Assembly (NCBI GenBank): GCA_903940125.1
Contig: CAJAJL010000078.1
Span: 1-64,000, forward strand
Reading direction: 5' to 3'
DNA from: an uncultured Chlorobiaceae bacterium
GTDB lineage: Bacteria; Bacteroidota; Chlorobiia; Chlorobiales; Chlorobiaceae
Length of the DNA: 64,000 nt
Shown here: piece after piece, positions 1 through 9,199 of the stretch
Layout: the number at the start of each line of letters is the position of its first letter
How positions within the stretch are numbered: the stretch's first letter is position 1
The notes under the pieces: generated by a model
What the model saw: the letters and a program-made list of their open reading frames with translations, nothing else
What the model was told of the DNA's origin: nothing
Databases searched by the model: none
Program-made: the position numbers and the translations under genes

Positions 1-158
1 GAGTACAAGGCAGCCAATTGGGGCTTTTTTGGAGTACTATGCGCTTGATATGGTTTTCTGCTGCTAAAATGAACGTAAAAAGAAAGGCCGAGGACTTGTT
101 TATGACCTGCTTCTTTATCGTTAGTCCGACAGGCTGCTAGTTAACAGATGTCTATGTT

Positions 159-743
159 TTATCGATTGCGATCATTGTGCTGTCCATGGCTGTCATCATT
201 GCGCTGTCCACGGTTGTCATCATTGCGCTGTCCATGGTTGTCATCATTGCGCTGTCCATGGTTGTCATCATTGCGCTGTCCATGGTTGTCATCATGACGT
301 TGATCCCTATTATCTCTACGGTCGCGATCGTCATGCCTGTCCCTTTCCTCCCAGTACTTGTGGTCATGTCTGCGGTACTCTCTATCGCGATATCGTCTTA
401 TCTCTTCCCAGCGATGGGCTCTTATTGCATGGGGAAGCCTTTCAATACTGACGACATCCCATGGACCTCCGTAATGCGAAGAACTGTACCAATAACCATC
501 ACGGTTTATGTAGTAATAGCCATCGAAGAAAATGAAATTATAAGGGCTTCCGACTGCTACTGAGTATCCAAGTTCAGGGACATAGATAAATGTCGGTCTT
601 GTATCGATAACAAAATGCGGTCTATCACCAACATTGACGTGGATGCCGCCAACATGTATGCCGATTTCAGCTTGAGTATCAGTTGGGTGATTAACAAGAA
701 ATAGTCCTGCAATGCCGACTGCAAGCCAGATGGTTTTTTTCAT
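159..743 (-). CDS. secreted protein with repeat-rich charged C-terminal tail
   Basis: A 194-residue protein of unknown function. Residues 1-25 form a Sec signal peptide (basic start, hydrophobic core, ending near TQA), so it is probably exported to the periplasm or beyond. Residues 45-115 are rich in Tyr, Gly and Trp (motifs PTFIYVPELGYSVA and GYWYSS) and form the only conserved-looking part. From about residue 120 the chain is almost wholly Arg/His/Asp/Asn and ends in five octapeptide repeats, probably disordered. A clear paralogue lies at 59610-60233 with the same body and a different tail. The charged, His-rich tail could bind metal ions or polyanions, but nothing proves this. I cannot name the family with confidence. 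Confidence 0.75.
   Translation of the reverse strand: MKKTIWLAVGIAGLFLVNHPTDTQAEIGIHVGGIHVNVGDRPHFVIDTRPTFIYVPELGYSVAVGSPYNFIFFDGYYYINRDGYWYSSSHYGGPWDVVSIERLPHAIRAHRWEEIRRYRDREYRRHDHKYWEERDRHDDRDRRDNRDQRHDDNHGQRNDDNHGQRNDDNHGQRNDDNRGQRNDDSHGQHNDRNR
185..304. repeat. 24-bp tandem repeat, about five copies
   Basis: Units of 24 bp start at 185, 209, 233, 257 and 281. The copies at 233 and 257 are identical, those at 185 and 209 each differ from them at one base, and the last decays after about 15 bases. A more degenerate unit precedes them at 161-184. Read on the minus strand the period is exactly eight codons and encodes an Asn/Asp/His/Gln/Arg-rich octapeptide (core DDNHGQR) in the tail of the protein at 159-743. 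Because the period is a multiple of three, copy-number changes keep the reading frame. Confidence 0.9.
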
Positions 744-836
744 GATTACTGGTAAGTTATAATGTTATTCAGAAGTAAGAACAGGTTTCTATTAAAGGCT
801 TACATCATAACAGACGTTTATTTTGATTTCTTCCAG

Positions 837-870
837 CGGATAAAATTTCGAAGAGAAAAATTTTTATCCG
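837..870 (-). terminator. AT-rich hairpin at the 3' end of ppc
   Basis: CGGATAAAA at 837-845 pairs with TTTTATCCG at 862-870, and the inner A/T bases can extend the stem. It overlaps the ppc stop codon. There is no clean U-tract after it, so it may be an mRNA 3'-end stabiliser rather than a true terminator. Confidence 0.35.
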
Positions 871-3629
871 GTTGTCCGTAATCCTCCTGATATCGCATTG
901 ACTGTTAAAAAGAGTTCAAGTAGCAGGGAGTCGGATTCCTCCTGTGTTCCGTTCTGCAGTTTCCTCCATTGTTTCAGCAGCTTGATTTGCTGATGGTGAA
1001 GCATGTCAAGTCCTTCTTTACGGAGAGTGATAAATTTGTTGACATTAAGCCGCTGGGTTTCAAGAGGTTCAGCGAAAAGTATTTCGATATATTTTTTAGT
1101 TCGATGGTATTCGGTTTCAATCATGCCGAAAATGCGTTCCCTGATGACGATGTCACTGACCAGGGATGCGTAGTGTCCCATAATGTTCAGATCTGCAGAA
1201 GCCAGACTGGTGTCGGCATTGCTGATAATGTAGCGGAGAGGCGGCCATGCGTGGCTTCTGTTTCGGATTTCCTCAAATGTTTCCGGGATGCTGTTTTGCA
1301 GAAATTCAAGTGCCGAACCTACACCGTACCACCCTGAAAGAGAAAAACGCGCCTGGTTCCAGCTGAAAACCCAGGGGATGGCACGCAGGTCATCAAGACT
1401 TGTTTTACCGCTTCTTCGTGCCGGTCGTGATCCAATTCTGGTTGATTCGATAATGTCGATAGGGGTGGCTTCACAGAAAAAAGTGAGAAATCCATCTGCA
1501 CCAATAAGCTTCCGGTATGCCTGATTGCTTATATCGGATAGCATATCCATAACCGGTTCGAGGGGGTGCGCCCTTTTTTTTCCAACTCTTTGTCTAATAA
1601 GTACTTCAGCAGCTCCCGCCATGAACAGTTCAAGATTATAAACCGCACTGATACGGTTTGCATACTTCTGGGCGATAGTTTCTCCTTGTTCAGTAAAGCA
1701 CATGCCGGCATTAAAGGAGCCCCAGGGTTGTGCTCTGATGAAACGGTGAGTCGGTCCTGCTCCCCGGCTGATACTTCCTCCTCTTCCATGAAAAAACAGA
1801 ATATCAGTTTCCGAAAGTCCGCCTGCCTCAAGCAGTGCTTCCTGTGCGCGATACAGTGTCCATGTGCTTGAAAAAATTCCCCCGTCTTTGTTGCTGTCGC
1901 TGTAACCGATCATAACCTCCTGGAGCTTTCTTTTTTTACCTGAAGTTGTTTTTCGATGATCGAGACTTCGTTTTGTAACGGGGTGGCGGAGAAACTCCAG
2001 AAGGATAGAAGAGCTTTTTTTCAGATCATCTATGGTTTCAAAGAGCGGGACTACAGGGAGCAAACAGGCGTCTCCATCTTCGGTCGGAGTCATCAGGCCA
2101 ACTTCCCTTGCAAAAATATAGACGATAAGGAGGTCTGAAACGTTTCTGGTCATGCTGACAATAAGTGAGCCAAGAGCTCCAGTGCCATATCGTTTTGTAT
2201 GGTTCACTAAAACCTTATAGCAGGAAAGTACGGTTTCTGCTTCTACTCCGACAGTCATATCGGGATGAGTAAATGGTCGGGGCGAAAGCAGTTCCTGGTC
2301 AAGAAAAGCTCGTCTTGCGGGTTCATCCCATTCGAGAAAATCGTTGCCGTTCATTCCCGCAGCGGTCATCAGCTGTGACAGGGCAAGCTCATGAATTTGG
2401 CTGTTTTGACGGATATCGAGTGTGCCGAGATGGAATCCGAATGTCTGTACGATTCTGTAGACTGGTGTAACTTCCATGTCAGCAATATGTTGTGCCCCGA
2501 CCGCAATCAATGACATCCTTAGAAGCAAGATATCCTCAAGGAGTTCGTCCGCACCGATGTAGCAGCACAGTTCGCACGAGCGGGAAGTCTCATCTGATGT
2601 ATCGGTTGCAAAAGGAAGAGCTGCTATCATCAGGTTGAGAAACTGACGCCAGGGTTCATGCCGGTTTCTCTGGAGAGCCTCATATCCAGCGTTACCGAGC
2701 TTTTTGCTGAGGCATTCAATGCGAAGAGTCAGTGCTTGCCCTGGAGTCTGAAGTCTTTCGGAAAGACTTAATTTCGAGGCTAGTTCTCTGAGATGATGCA
2801 GGACAAGCCTAAGTGCGCTTTGACGCATTTCGGCAAGAGTCTCCTTGGTGACGCCGGCGGTTACAAGCGGGTGTCCGTCACGGTCTCCGCCAACCCAGCT
2901 TCCGAAGCTTATACGGGGTAGATTTCGGGGGTCTGATAGTGTGCTGGTATCAAACCCAATTGCATTCCATGCCTGCAGGAGGCGTTTGTCAAGCATGGGG
3001 AGAACTTCTGAGAAAATATTATAAAGGTAGTGCATGACGTTTCTTCGCTCAGCCGATACCTGAGGTTTTTCGACTAGAATTTCTCCCGTTCTCCAGAGTC
3101 TTTCCATGACAACCTTAATCTCATTGCGGATTTCGAGTTGTTCAAGCGGGGTCCACATCTGGTTTTCCCGTTTTACCAGAAGCAGATAAAGTTGCCGGTG
3201 TTGTTCAAGAACGGTTTTCCGTTTCGCTTCGGTCGGATGTGCAGTCAGAACGGCATCAATAGAAACTTCAGGCAGGAGGGAGGAGATTGTTGATTCCGGG
3301 ATTCCAATTTTCTGAAAACGCAGCAGTGTTTTACCCCAGAGTCCGGTGAGATACGACAATCCGTTTTCAGCTTCGAGCGCACGACGATTCTGGGCTGCGG
3401 AGTTTTCTTCCGCCATGTTGAGCAGTTGAAAAAAAATGGAAAACGCCTGAAGAGCGCGCTCGGAATGAGGATAATTTTCAAGAGGTATTCCAGTATTCTG
3501 CCAGGGCAGGTGATCTGCAAGTATATGCTCCCCAAGGTCATGGAGTACCTCCTGAAAGCATTGGAGAAGAAAAAGAAAATCACGTTCTGCTTTTTCAAAA
3601 TCGATGATACTGCTGGTTGTCGTTATCAT
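864..3629 (-). CDS. ppc: phosphoenolpyruvate carboxylase
   Basis: Carboxylates PEP with bicarbonate to oxaloacetate, feeding the reductive TCA cycle and amino acid synthesis in the cytoplasm. At 921 residues it has the normal length of bacterial PEPC. Visible signatures are the catalytic histidine in VLTAHPTEAKRKT (His131), the FHGRGGSISRG loop around residues 613-623 and the C-terminal GLRTTG. The extreme C-terminus of PEPC is usually RNTG, so RTTG is a small deviation at an otherwise invariant site. It is transcribed alone, divergent from pscC across a 245-base gap. The start is the ATG at 3629, which opens a typical PEPC N-terminus. Identification is secure from motifs and length. Confidence 0.97.
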   Translation of the reverse strand: MITTTSSIIDFEKAERDFLFLLQCFQEVLHDLGEHILADHLPWQNTGIPLENYPHSERALQAFSIFFQLLNMAEENSAAQNRRALEAENGLSYLTGLWGKTLLRFQKIGIPESTISSLLPEVSIDAVLTAHPTEAKRKTVLEQHRQLYLLLVKRENQMWTPLEQLEIRNEIKVVMERLWRTGEILVEKPQVSAERRNVMHYLYNIFSEVLPMLDKRLLQAWNAIGFDTSTLSDPRNLPRISFGSWVGGDRDGHPLVTAGVTKETLAEMRQSALRLVLHHLRELASKLSLSERLQTPGQALTLRIECLSKKLGNAGYEALQRNRHEPWRQFLNLMIAALPFATDTSDETSRSCELCCYIGADELLEDILLLRMSLIAVGAQHIADMEVTPVYRIVQTFGFHLGTLDIRQNSQIHELALSQLMTAAGMNGNDFLEWDEPARRAFLDQELLSPRPFTHPDMTVGVEAETVLSCYKVLVNHTKRYGTGALGSLIVSMTRNVSDLLIVYIFAREVGLMTPTEDGDACLLPVVPLFETIDDLKKSSSILLEFLRHPVTKRSLDHRKTTSGKKRKLQEVMIGYSDSNKDGGIFSSTWTLYRAQEALLEAGGLSETDILFFHGRGGSISRGAGPTHRFIRAQPWGSFNAGMCFTEQGETIAQKYANRISAVYNLELFMAGAAEVLIRQRVGKKRAHPLEPVMDMLSDISNQAYRKLIGADGFLTFFCEATPIDIIESTRIGSRPARRSGKTSLDDLRAIPWVFSWNQARFSLSGWYGVGSALEFLQNSIPETFEEIRNRSHAWPPLRYIISNADTSLASADLNIMGHYASLVSDIVIRERIFGMIETEYHRTKKYIEILFAEPLETQRLNVNKFITLRKEGLDMLHHQQIKLLKQWRKLQNGTQEESDSLLLELFLTVNAISGGLRTTG

Positions 3630-3874
3630 GCGAAAACAATTATCAGGTTAATGGAGGATTTTATGCAGTATTCGAAAAAATTACTTGAGTTACAAATTAT
3701 GTAACTATCCTTGGATGTATTGACTTTCATGTCGGGTATGCTCATCAGGTTTCATGAGATAGTGATATATAAACACAACCTTTTTATGGTTTCTGTTTGC
3801 CAACTTTACTATTTATGCTTATCTTACTACATAATTTTTTGGGTAAGCCACTAACACCTAATTCATTACCTGTC

Positions 3875-4516
3875 ATGGACAACAAATCAAATGGTAAGCT
3901 TATTGCTGTAGCATTAGGCGGGGCTGTCTTAATGGGGTCTCTGTTTTTCGGGTTGTCATTTTTAACCGGGTACAAGGTGCCGGCTGAGAACATTTCAGCA
4001 GTATTAACTCCTCTTCGCTCCTTCGCGGGATGGTTTTTGTTAATATTTTGTGCCTCTCTTATTATTATGGGTCTCGGTAAAATGTCATCGAGAATCAGTG
4101 ATAAGTGGTTTTTAAGTTTCCCTCTCAGTATTATTGCCATTATTGCTGTCATGTTTTCACTCCTTTGGCTAAGGCCATCTGGAATTTTATTGTCAACCAC
4201 GGGTCGCACTACCACTCTTGATGGCAAATATATTCGCTCAGTCAAAGAGCTGACTGCTTTTCTTGAAAAACCAGCATCAGGCATCAAAGCACATCCAGTA
4301 CCTGCCGGTTTTGATTTTGCAGCCGCTAAGACTCTTACCGACGGACGTTGCAACAAATGTCATACACTTGCATCTGTTCAGGATGCTTTCAGAACCAAGT
4401 ACAAGAAAACAGGCAAAGTCGATGTCGTTGTGACTCGCATGCAGACTAATGCCGGTTCAGGAATAACCCCTGATGAAGCGAAAACAATCGTCTTGTATTT
4501 GGAGAACAAGTTCTGA
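3875..4516 (+). CDS. pscC: P840 reaction centre cytochrome c (cytochrome c-551/cz)
   Basis: Membrane-bound monohaem cytochrome that passes electrons to the photo-oxidised P840 special pair of the green sulfur bacterial type I reaction centre. Three hydrophobic segments (about residues 9-30, 50-67 and 79-98) are followed by a soluble domain with the haem-binding motif CNKCH at residues 159-163. Met189 in TRMQ is a plausible sixth iron ligand. I chose the ATG at 3875, giving 213 residues, because the protein then begins MDNKSNGKL as I recall for PscC of Chlorobium. An in-frame TTG at 3797 would add 26 residues without support. It is monocistronic, with a strong bidirectional terminator after it. 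Confidence 0.95.
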   Translation: MDNKSNGKLIAVALGGAVLMGSLFFGLSFLTGYKVPAENISAVLTPLRSFAGWFLLIFCASLIIMGLGKMSSRISDKWFLSFPLSIIAIIAVMFSLLWLRPSGILLSTTGRTTTLDGKYIRSVKELTAFLEKPASGIKAHPVPAGFDFAAAKTLTDGRCNKCHTLASVQDAFRTKYKKTGKVDVVVTRMQTNAGSGITPDEAKTIVLYLENKF

Positions 4517-4550
4517 TTTTAGTTGTTTGTTCTGGTATGCTATTTTTCCT

Positions 4551-4587
4551 AAAAAAAGCCTCTGAGCGATCCTCCGAGGCTTTTTTT
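4551..4587. terminator. bidirectional intrinsic terminator between pscC and queF
   Basis: GCCTCTGAG and CTCCGAGGC form a nine-base-pair stem with one mismatch and a five-base loop. It is flanked by seven A on the left and seven T on the right, so it can end transcription of pscC on the + strand and queF on the - strand. Confidence 0.9.
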
Positions 4588-4595
4588 ATCTTTTT

Positions 4596-4946
4596 TTATT
4601 TGGAGCTTCTATAGTTTACGGAAACGGTTTCGGTGATTCCACCTCTTGCTTTCCACTCTGTTATTACGCTTAGTGATCTTGGCTGAAGAGAGTCTACAAG
4701 GTCATCCAGGATTTTGTTGGTGATATTTTCATAGAAAATACCGGCATTGCGAAATTCGAGAAAATAATATTTCAACGATTTCAGCTCAATACAGGTTTTA
4801 TCAGGCACATAACTGATTGTTACGGTTCCAAAATCCGGAAGACCGGTTTTAGGGCAGACAGAGGTAAACTCGGGGTTGACAATCTCAATAGTGTAGTCCC
4901 TGTCCGGATAGGTATTGTCAAAAAGTTCAAGGATTTCTTTTTTCAT
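4596..4946 (-). CDS. queF: NADPH-dependent 7-cyano-7-deazaguanine reductase
   Basis: Reduces preQ0 to preQ1 in queuosine biosynthesis, a tRNA wobble-base modification, in the cytoplasm. The 116-residue form matches the short, YkvM-type QueF. The nucleophilic cysteine lies in SVCPKTGLPDFGT, and the family motif follows as CIELKSLKYY. The GTP-cyclohydrolase-like tunnelling fold is typical of this length. I placed the start at the ATG at 4946 (MKKEILELFDN). The frame is open 34 codons further upstream, but that extension is unlike any QueF. It converges on pscC and shares its terminator. Confidence 0.93.
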   Translation of the reverse strand: MKKEILELFDNTYPDRDYTIEIVNPEFTSVCPKTGLPDFGTVTISYVPDKTCIELKSLKYYFLEFRNAGIFYENITNKILDDLVDSLQPRSLSVITEWKARGGITETVSVNYRSSK

Positions 4947-5133
4947 CGGATGAGTGAGGTTAAATATAATGATGTAATGGCTTTTAAAGGTAATGAGCTT
5001 CTTTTCGATGCAAAATAGAAATCCATAGCGAATTATCGGAAATTTCATTGCTTTTATTATGCATCAAAGGTTGAAATCACAATCTGTTCTTAGGACATAA
5101 CTCTTTGTTTCAGAAAATAAATGATGGGAAATT

Positions 5134-5844
5134 ATGCATGAATCCCTTGCTGGAGAAGGCCAGGAATTGCGGGTACTTTATAAGACGTTAGCGGCGGAAT
5201 ATGACCTTACTGAAACACTTTTCACTTTTGGAGGTCATTCCTTCAGCTTTCTGAGTGTTCTTGACAGCTATGCTCTTCTTGACAGAATATCTCAGGAAGA
5301 GTTTATCAAAGATGAACAGATGCCTTATTGGGCTGAAATCTGGCCCTCAGCTATAACTCTTTCATCATTCATAGCTGATGAACTTCCTCTTAAGGGTCTT
5401 CGGGTGATTGAGATAGGCGCTGGAGTAGGTATTGCTTCGACTGTTGCCGCATGGAAAGGAGCACGAGTTCTGGCTACAGACTACTCTCTTGAGGCTCTTC
5501 GTTTTGTGCGGTATAACGCCTTAAGAAATAGAGTGGCTTTTGATAATGATCGGCTTGACTGGCGCTTGGTGAAGTGCAGCGAACAGTTTGATTTGCTGTT
5601 AGCCGCAGATGTGCTCTATGAGCGGGTGAACCTTCTTCCTATAGTGACCGCAATTGATAAACTTCTGAAACCGGATGGTACCGCATACCTTGCTGACCCT
5701 CGACGGAGACTTGCAGAGCAGTTTCTTGAAATCGCAGCGGAGAATAATTTTTCAATAACTTCTTTTCCGAGGAAATATACAGGAGGCTCGAAGGATGTCG
5801 CTGTAAATATCTACAAAATGACAAGGCAAAAGATTGCTCAATGA
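5134..5844 (+). CDS. class I SAM-dependent methyltransferase (Methyltransf_16 / METTL-like)
   Basis: A 236-residue cytoplasmic methyltransferase. The SAM-binding motif I is VIEIGAGVGIAS (about residues 91-102), followed by the acidic motif II LATDYS and the motif LLLAADVLYE. The preceding MPYWAEIWPSA segment is typical of the protein-lysine methyltransferase-like family that includes METTL20/21 and their bacterial homologues, so a protein substrate is plausible, but the target is unknown. It overlaps the next gene by four bases (ATGA), which suggests translational coupling. Confidence 0.85.
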   Translation: MHESLAGEGQELRVLYKTLAAEYDLTETLFTFGGHSFSFLSVLDSYALLDRISQEEFIKDEQMPYWAEIWPSAITLSSFIADELPLKGLRVIEIGAGVGIASTVAAWKGARVLATDYSLEALRFVRYNALRNRVAFDNDRLDWRLVKCSEQFDLLLAADVLYERVNLLPIVTAIDKLLKPDGTAYLADPRRRLAEQFLEIAAENNFSITSFPRKYTGGSKDVAVNIYKMTRQKIAQ

Positions 5845-6707
5845 AAAGTAAGCAAGAGAAGTTTTCTGTTCGCTGGAGTTATTATGCCGGCCATGGTGTG
5901 CTTATCTGGCAGCTCATGTTTACTGAAACCGGTTATCTTGTCGGTCAGAAGCGATTTACTCCCAGCCGCAGAGCACTGTTTTTCTGTATTGATATAATGA
6001 CAGGTGATGTTGTTCGTGATGATTATCTGTTGATGGATCACGTTCATCCTGTTCCTGCCGGTGAGGGGTGGTTTGTAGGTCTTGAAACGACTCTGAAAAA
6101 TCTGGTTTATTTCTATACCTATCATTTCCAGAGCCCGGAACATAAGGGGGTATGGGCGGTTGATTTCAGGGCAGACAGGGTTATGTGGTCACGGTCTGAT
6201 ATTGTCTTTGCTGCAAATCTTGATCATGCGTTTCTTGTGTATCAACCTGCGAGTTTTGGAGGCTTTCCAGAGCGGCATTTTTTACTTATTGATCCGTTTA
6301 CAGGCGAGGACATTCAATCTTTTGATCTCGATAGCTCTGCAGTTAATACTTTAAGGCAGGAGGTTTTACAGGAGGAAGAGCGGCAGAAGGTTGTTCTTCC
6401 CGATTTTGTGACTGAAAAGATGATGGAGGAGTGTCTTGCCATGGAGCGTGTTGGTATAGCCGCAACAGCTAAATGTGAATGTATTGTTCAGTGGCCTTTG
6501 ACAATTGCTGCTTTGCATGAACAGAATGAGTTGACAGGTGCATGGCACTCATCACTAAAAATTTGGGAGATGGATTTGCTGGTATATTCTGACGTTATGG
6601 AAGAGTGTGTTGAAAAACCATCACTGAACAATTTCCTGATGAGGGAGGAAAATTTGTATTACCTTAAAAATAAAGAGGAACTGGTCTGTGTTTCGCTCCA
6701 TGAATAA
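5841..6707 (+). CDS. conserved hypothetical protein (DUF4905-like)
   Basis: A 288-residue protein of unknown function, starting on the ATGA overlap with the methyltransferase gene. It has no signal peptide and no membrane segment. It is rich in aromatic residues and alternating hydrophobic strands, with phrases such as [22 protein letters not shown] and [18 protein letters not shown] spaced like blades of a small beta-propeller. The assignment to DUF4905 is from memory of similar Chlorobi and Bacteroidetes proteins and is tentative. Its 3' end overlaps the recombinase gene by 20 bases. Confidence 0.75.
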   Translation: MKSKQEKFSVRWSYYAGHGVLIWQLMFTETGYLVGQKRFTPSRRALFFCIDIMTGDVVRDDYLLMDHVHPVPAGEGWFVGLETTLKNLVYFYTYHFQSPEHKGVWAVDFRADRVMWSRSDIVFAANLDHAFLVYQPASFGGFPERHFLLIDPFTGEDIQSFDLDSSAVNTLRQEVLQEEERQKVVLPDFVTEKMMEECLAMERVGIAATAKCECIVQWPLTIAALHEQNELTGAWHSSLKIWEMDLLVYSDVMEECVEKPSLNNFLMREENLYYLKNKEELVCVSLHE

Positions 6708-7710
6708 TTCATCAATATCTCCTTCGCTTGCTATATTGCTGGAAGCCTCGCTTCCTGTTGATGACTTTCTGGGAAAGCTCAGGAGCGGTAATAATCTTTC
6801 CTCGAATACTGTTACCGCTTATAGAACTGATATTGTTCAGTTTTTTTCTTTTCTTGCTCGGCATTTCGATCTTATCGATTTAAGTGGTTTTGATCCTGAG
6901 AGGGTAACGCCTGTTGATGTAAGGCTTTTTATGGTTTCATTGATCGAGCGTGGTGTGCAGCAACGATCAATTGCCAGAAAACTTGCCGCAGTCAAATGCT
7001 TTTACCGCTATCTGCAGGAAACCGGGCATATTAAGAGCTCCGTGTTTAACTATATTAGTGCACCAAAGTTTCCTCGGCGTGTTCCTGGCTTTTTGACCGA
7101 ACAGCAGACTGATAAGCTTTTCAATGAAGTGCTTCCGAAAAGTGTGATTGACTGCCGTAACACCAAAAAAGACGTGCTCGAAGCATCTTATGTTTTGGAA
7201 CGGGACCGGAGCATGCTTGAACTTCTCTATGGCAGTGGTCTTCGTATTTCAGAGTTGATTGGTCTGACGACAGAATGTCTTGATCTTGGGGGTGGATATG
7301 TGAAGCTGACAGGAAAAGGCAGTAAACAGAGAATTGTTCCTGTTGGCACAGCATGCATTGCTGCGCTTAAAAAATATTTTGAAGTACGGAGAAACTTCTT
7401 TAGAATAAGAGCAAAGGGGGATGGGGCTACCTTACGGTATGTTTTTCTCACCATTAAGGGCGAAAAGCTCTATCCCATGCTTGTCCAAAGAGTGACAAAA
7501 AAGTACCTCGTTTCGGTTTCGGAACAGAAACAGAAAAATCCACATATTCTGCGCCACAGTTTTGCGACACATCTTCTGAATAGTGGTGCTGATCTTACTA
7601 GTGTCAGTGAAATGCTTGGGCACAGCAATCTGTCAACAACTGAAATATATACTCACGTTACTTTTGAGCGCTTAAAGGAGGTATATCGGAAAGCGCACCC
7701 AAATGCATAG
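6688..7710 (+). CDS. XerC/XerD-type tyrosine recombinase
   Basis: Site-specific recombinase of the phage-integrase family, probably resolving chromosome dimers at dif. An N-terminal SAM-like core-binding domain (about 20-115) precedes the catalytic domain. All six catalytic residues can be placed: Arg186 (GLRISEL), Lys210 (TGKGSKQR), His286 and Arg289 (HILRHSF), His312 (LGHSNLS) and nucleophile Tyr321. At 340 residues it is longer than typical XerD (about 300) because of an extended N-terminus and a short insertion near 150-170. The GTG at 6688 is preferred because GAGGAA lies seven bases upstream; an ATG at 6700 is the alternative. XerC and XerD cannot be told apart here. Confidence 0.9.
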   Translation: MFRSMNNSSISPSLAILLEASLPVDDFLGKLRSGNNLSSNTVTAYRTDIVQFFSFLARHFDLIDLSGFDPERVTPVDVRLFMVSLIERGVQQRSIARKLAAVKCFYRYLQETGHIKSSVFNYISAPKFPRRVPGFLTEQQTDKLFNEVLPKSVIDCRNTKKDVLEASYVLERDRSMLELLYGSGLRISELIGLTTECLDLGGGYVKLTGKGSKQRIVPVGTACIAALKKYFEVRRNFFRIRAKGDGATLRYVFLTIKGEKLYPMLVQRVTKKYLVSVSEQKQKNPHILRHSFATHLLNSGADLTSVSEMLGHSNLSTTEIYTHVTFERLKEVYRKAHPNA

Positions 7711-7790
7711 TTCTCATGTGGGCTCCGGATAACATTTGAACCGGGCTCTTGTTCCTTCATTAAGTTCACCTTATTTCAACGGAGGTTATT

Positions 7791-8117
7791 ATGACTAAAG
7801 CTGTCGTTAGTGATGCAGTCAATGTCAATGTTAAGGTTACTTTACGCCACTCCAATAATCATAACGACATAGAAGAGTATGCCCGAAACGCAGTGCTCGC
7901 TCTTGTAAAAGTTTATCCGGGCATTATCAGTTGTCATATTATTCTGGATCATCAGAAAAATGACTTTGAAAAAAACAAGCTCGCCGAGATAACTGTGCAT
8001 GTGCCGCAGAATGTTCTTGTTGCCAAGGAATCCGGTGCCGCTTATGAACAGACAATCGACAACTGCATAGAAGCATTAAGCCGGCAACTCAAGAAGTACA
8101 AGGAAAAATTACAATAA
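7791..8117 (+). CDS. hpf: ribosome hibernation promoting factor, short form
   Basis: A 108-residue member of the HPF/RaiA (sigma-54 modulation) family, which binds the 30S decoding region and inactivates ribosomes in stationary phase or starvation. The single domain has the beta-alpha-beta pattern, with an N-terminal strand NVNVKVTLRHSN and a C-terminal basic helix LSRQLKKYKEKLQ. It lacks the extra C-terminal domain of long HPF. A strong GGAGG lies just before the ATG. It sits directly ahead of hprK, with a hairpin terminator between them. Confidence 0.88.
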   Translation: MTKAVVSDAVNVNVKVTLRHSNNHNDIEEYARNAVLALVKVYPGIISCHIILDHQKNDFEKNKLAEITVHVPQNVLVAKESGAAYEQTIDNCIEALSRQLKKYKEKLQ

Positions 8118-8136
8118 CAGCATGTAGTGTGACAGT

Positions 8137-8171
8137 CTGCAGGGCGTAAAAGATTCGCCCTGCAGGTTTTT
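8137..8171 (+). terminator. intrinsic terminator after hpf
   Basis: CTGCAGGGCG (8137-8146) and CGCCCTGCAG (8156-8165) form a perfect ten-base-pair stem with a nine-base loop, followed by GTTTTT. It separates hpf from hprK, so co-transcription would need read-through. Confidence 0.85.
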
Positions 8172-8203
8172 GGAGGTTCTTTAACTCTTCGAAAGCAGAT
8201 ACC

Positions 8204-9199
8204 ATGAATTTTGATCAAAAAGGATTAAAAAAGCGATCCATAACGGTCGCCTATTTTTTTAATACCATCGACACGAAGCACGATATCAAATTGCGTCGTC
8301 TGAACAGTGTTGACGAACAGAAGCGGCGAATTTTTGAGCGTGATCTTCATCGCCCTGGACTTGCACTTGCAGGATTTACCAATTTGTTTACCTACAAACG
8401 GGTTCAGATTCTAGGGAATACCGAAACCAGATTTTTAAATCACCTTGATGAACAGGAAAGAAACCGGGTGTTTGAAAATCTTGTACGATTCAAAATACCA
8501 TGTATTATTCTGACCAGTAACAATAAACTGCCCCAGTCTCTCCTTGAAATGGCGACAAAGGCAGGTATTCCCGTCTATATTACTCGACTCTCTTCAACTA
8601 AAACGATCTATTTTGTAACAGGTTTTCTTGATGACCAGTTTTCTTTTTATCAGCAGTATCATGGTTCAATGGTTGATGTTTATGGTGTTGGAGTGCTGCT
8701 CGTTGGAAAAAGCGGTCTTGGAAAATCTGAAATTGCACTTGATCTTGTTGAAAGGGGGCATGGTCTTGTAGCAGATGATGTTGTTGTTATACAGCGGAAA
8801 GGGGAGTCAATGATGCTCAATGCCAAACGAAACAATATCATTGACCATTTTATGGAAATCCGTGGCCTTGGAGTGGTTGATGTTCGGGCAAATTTCGGTA
8901 TCAGGGCAATTCGTGATGTAAAGGAAGTGCAGGTTGTTGTTGAACTTCTTGAATGGGATAAAGAGATGGTCTACGAACGGCTTGGCCTTGATACTAAATT
9001 TATAAAAATTCTGGGTGTTGACGTTCCTCTGGTACAATTACCTATATTTCCCGGTAAAAATATTACCGTTATTATAGAGGTGGTCGCCCTTAATTTTCTT
9101 TTGAAGCGATACTCGAATTATGTGGCCGCCGAGGCGTTGACCGACAGGATTAAAAATGTGATCAACAGTGACCAAACAGAGAATGATATTCATGATTGA
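8204..9199 (+). CDS. hprK: HPr kinase/phosphorylase
   Basis: Bifunctional serine kinase/phosphorylase that in Firmicutes modifies Ser46 of HPr to control carbon metabolism. The 331 residues show the N-terminal domain (1-130) and the kinase domain with His153, the Walker A GKSGLGKS (168-175), the catalytic ADDVV region shortly after, and the HprK signature EIRGLGVVDV. No HPr or other PTS gene is in this window. Its partner may be an Npr-type HPr elsewhere. Its last eight bases overlap the start of the following lipoprotein gene. Confidence 0.95.
   Translation: MNFDQKGLKKRSITVAYFFNTIDTKHDIKLRRLNSVDEQKRRIFERDLHRPGLALAGFTNLFTYKRVQILGNTETRFLNHLDEQERNRVFENLVRFKIPCIILTSNNKLPQSLLEMATKAGIPVYITRLSSTKTIYFVTGFLDDQFSFYQQYHGSMVDVYGVGVLLVGKSGLGKSEIALDLVERGHGLVADDVVVIQRKGESMMLNAKRNNIIDHFMEIRGLGVVDVRANFGIRAIRDVKEVQVVVELLEWDKEMVYERLGLDTKFIKILGVDVPLVQLPIFPGKNITVIIEVVALNFLLKRYSNYVAAEALTDRIKNVINSDQTENDIHD

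Noticed and set aside
1-158. AGCC/GGCT stem followed by six T near 13-30, as a terminator of a gene left of the window
   Set aside because: Only four base pairs can form and no upstream gene is visible; nothing else in this stretch could be supported.
185-304. Possible CRISPR array
   Set aside because: The 24-bp units are directly adjacent with no spacers and lie inside a coding sequence; there are no cas genes in the window.
177-563. Long + strand open frame rich in Val, Ile and Met across the 24-bp repeats
   Set aside because: It is the antisense of the repeat-coding tail of 159-743; the repeats keep all frames open. No ribosome binding site or family resemblance, while the minus-strand frame has a signal peptide and a paralogue.
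3797-3874. Longer pscC starting at an upstream TTG
   Set aside because: The extra 26 residues lack a ribosome binding site and the protein starting at ATG 3875 matches the known PscC beginning.
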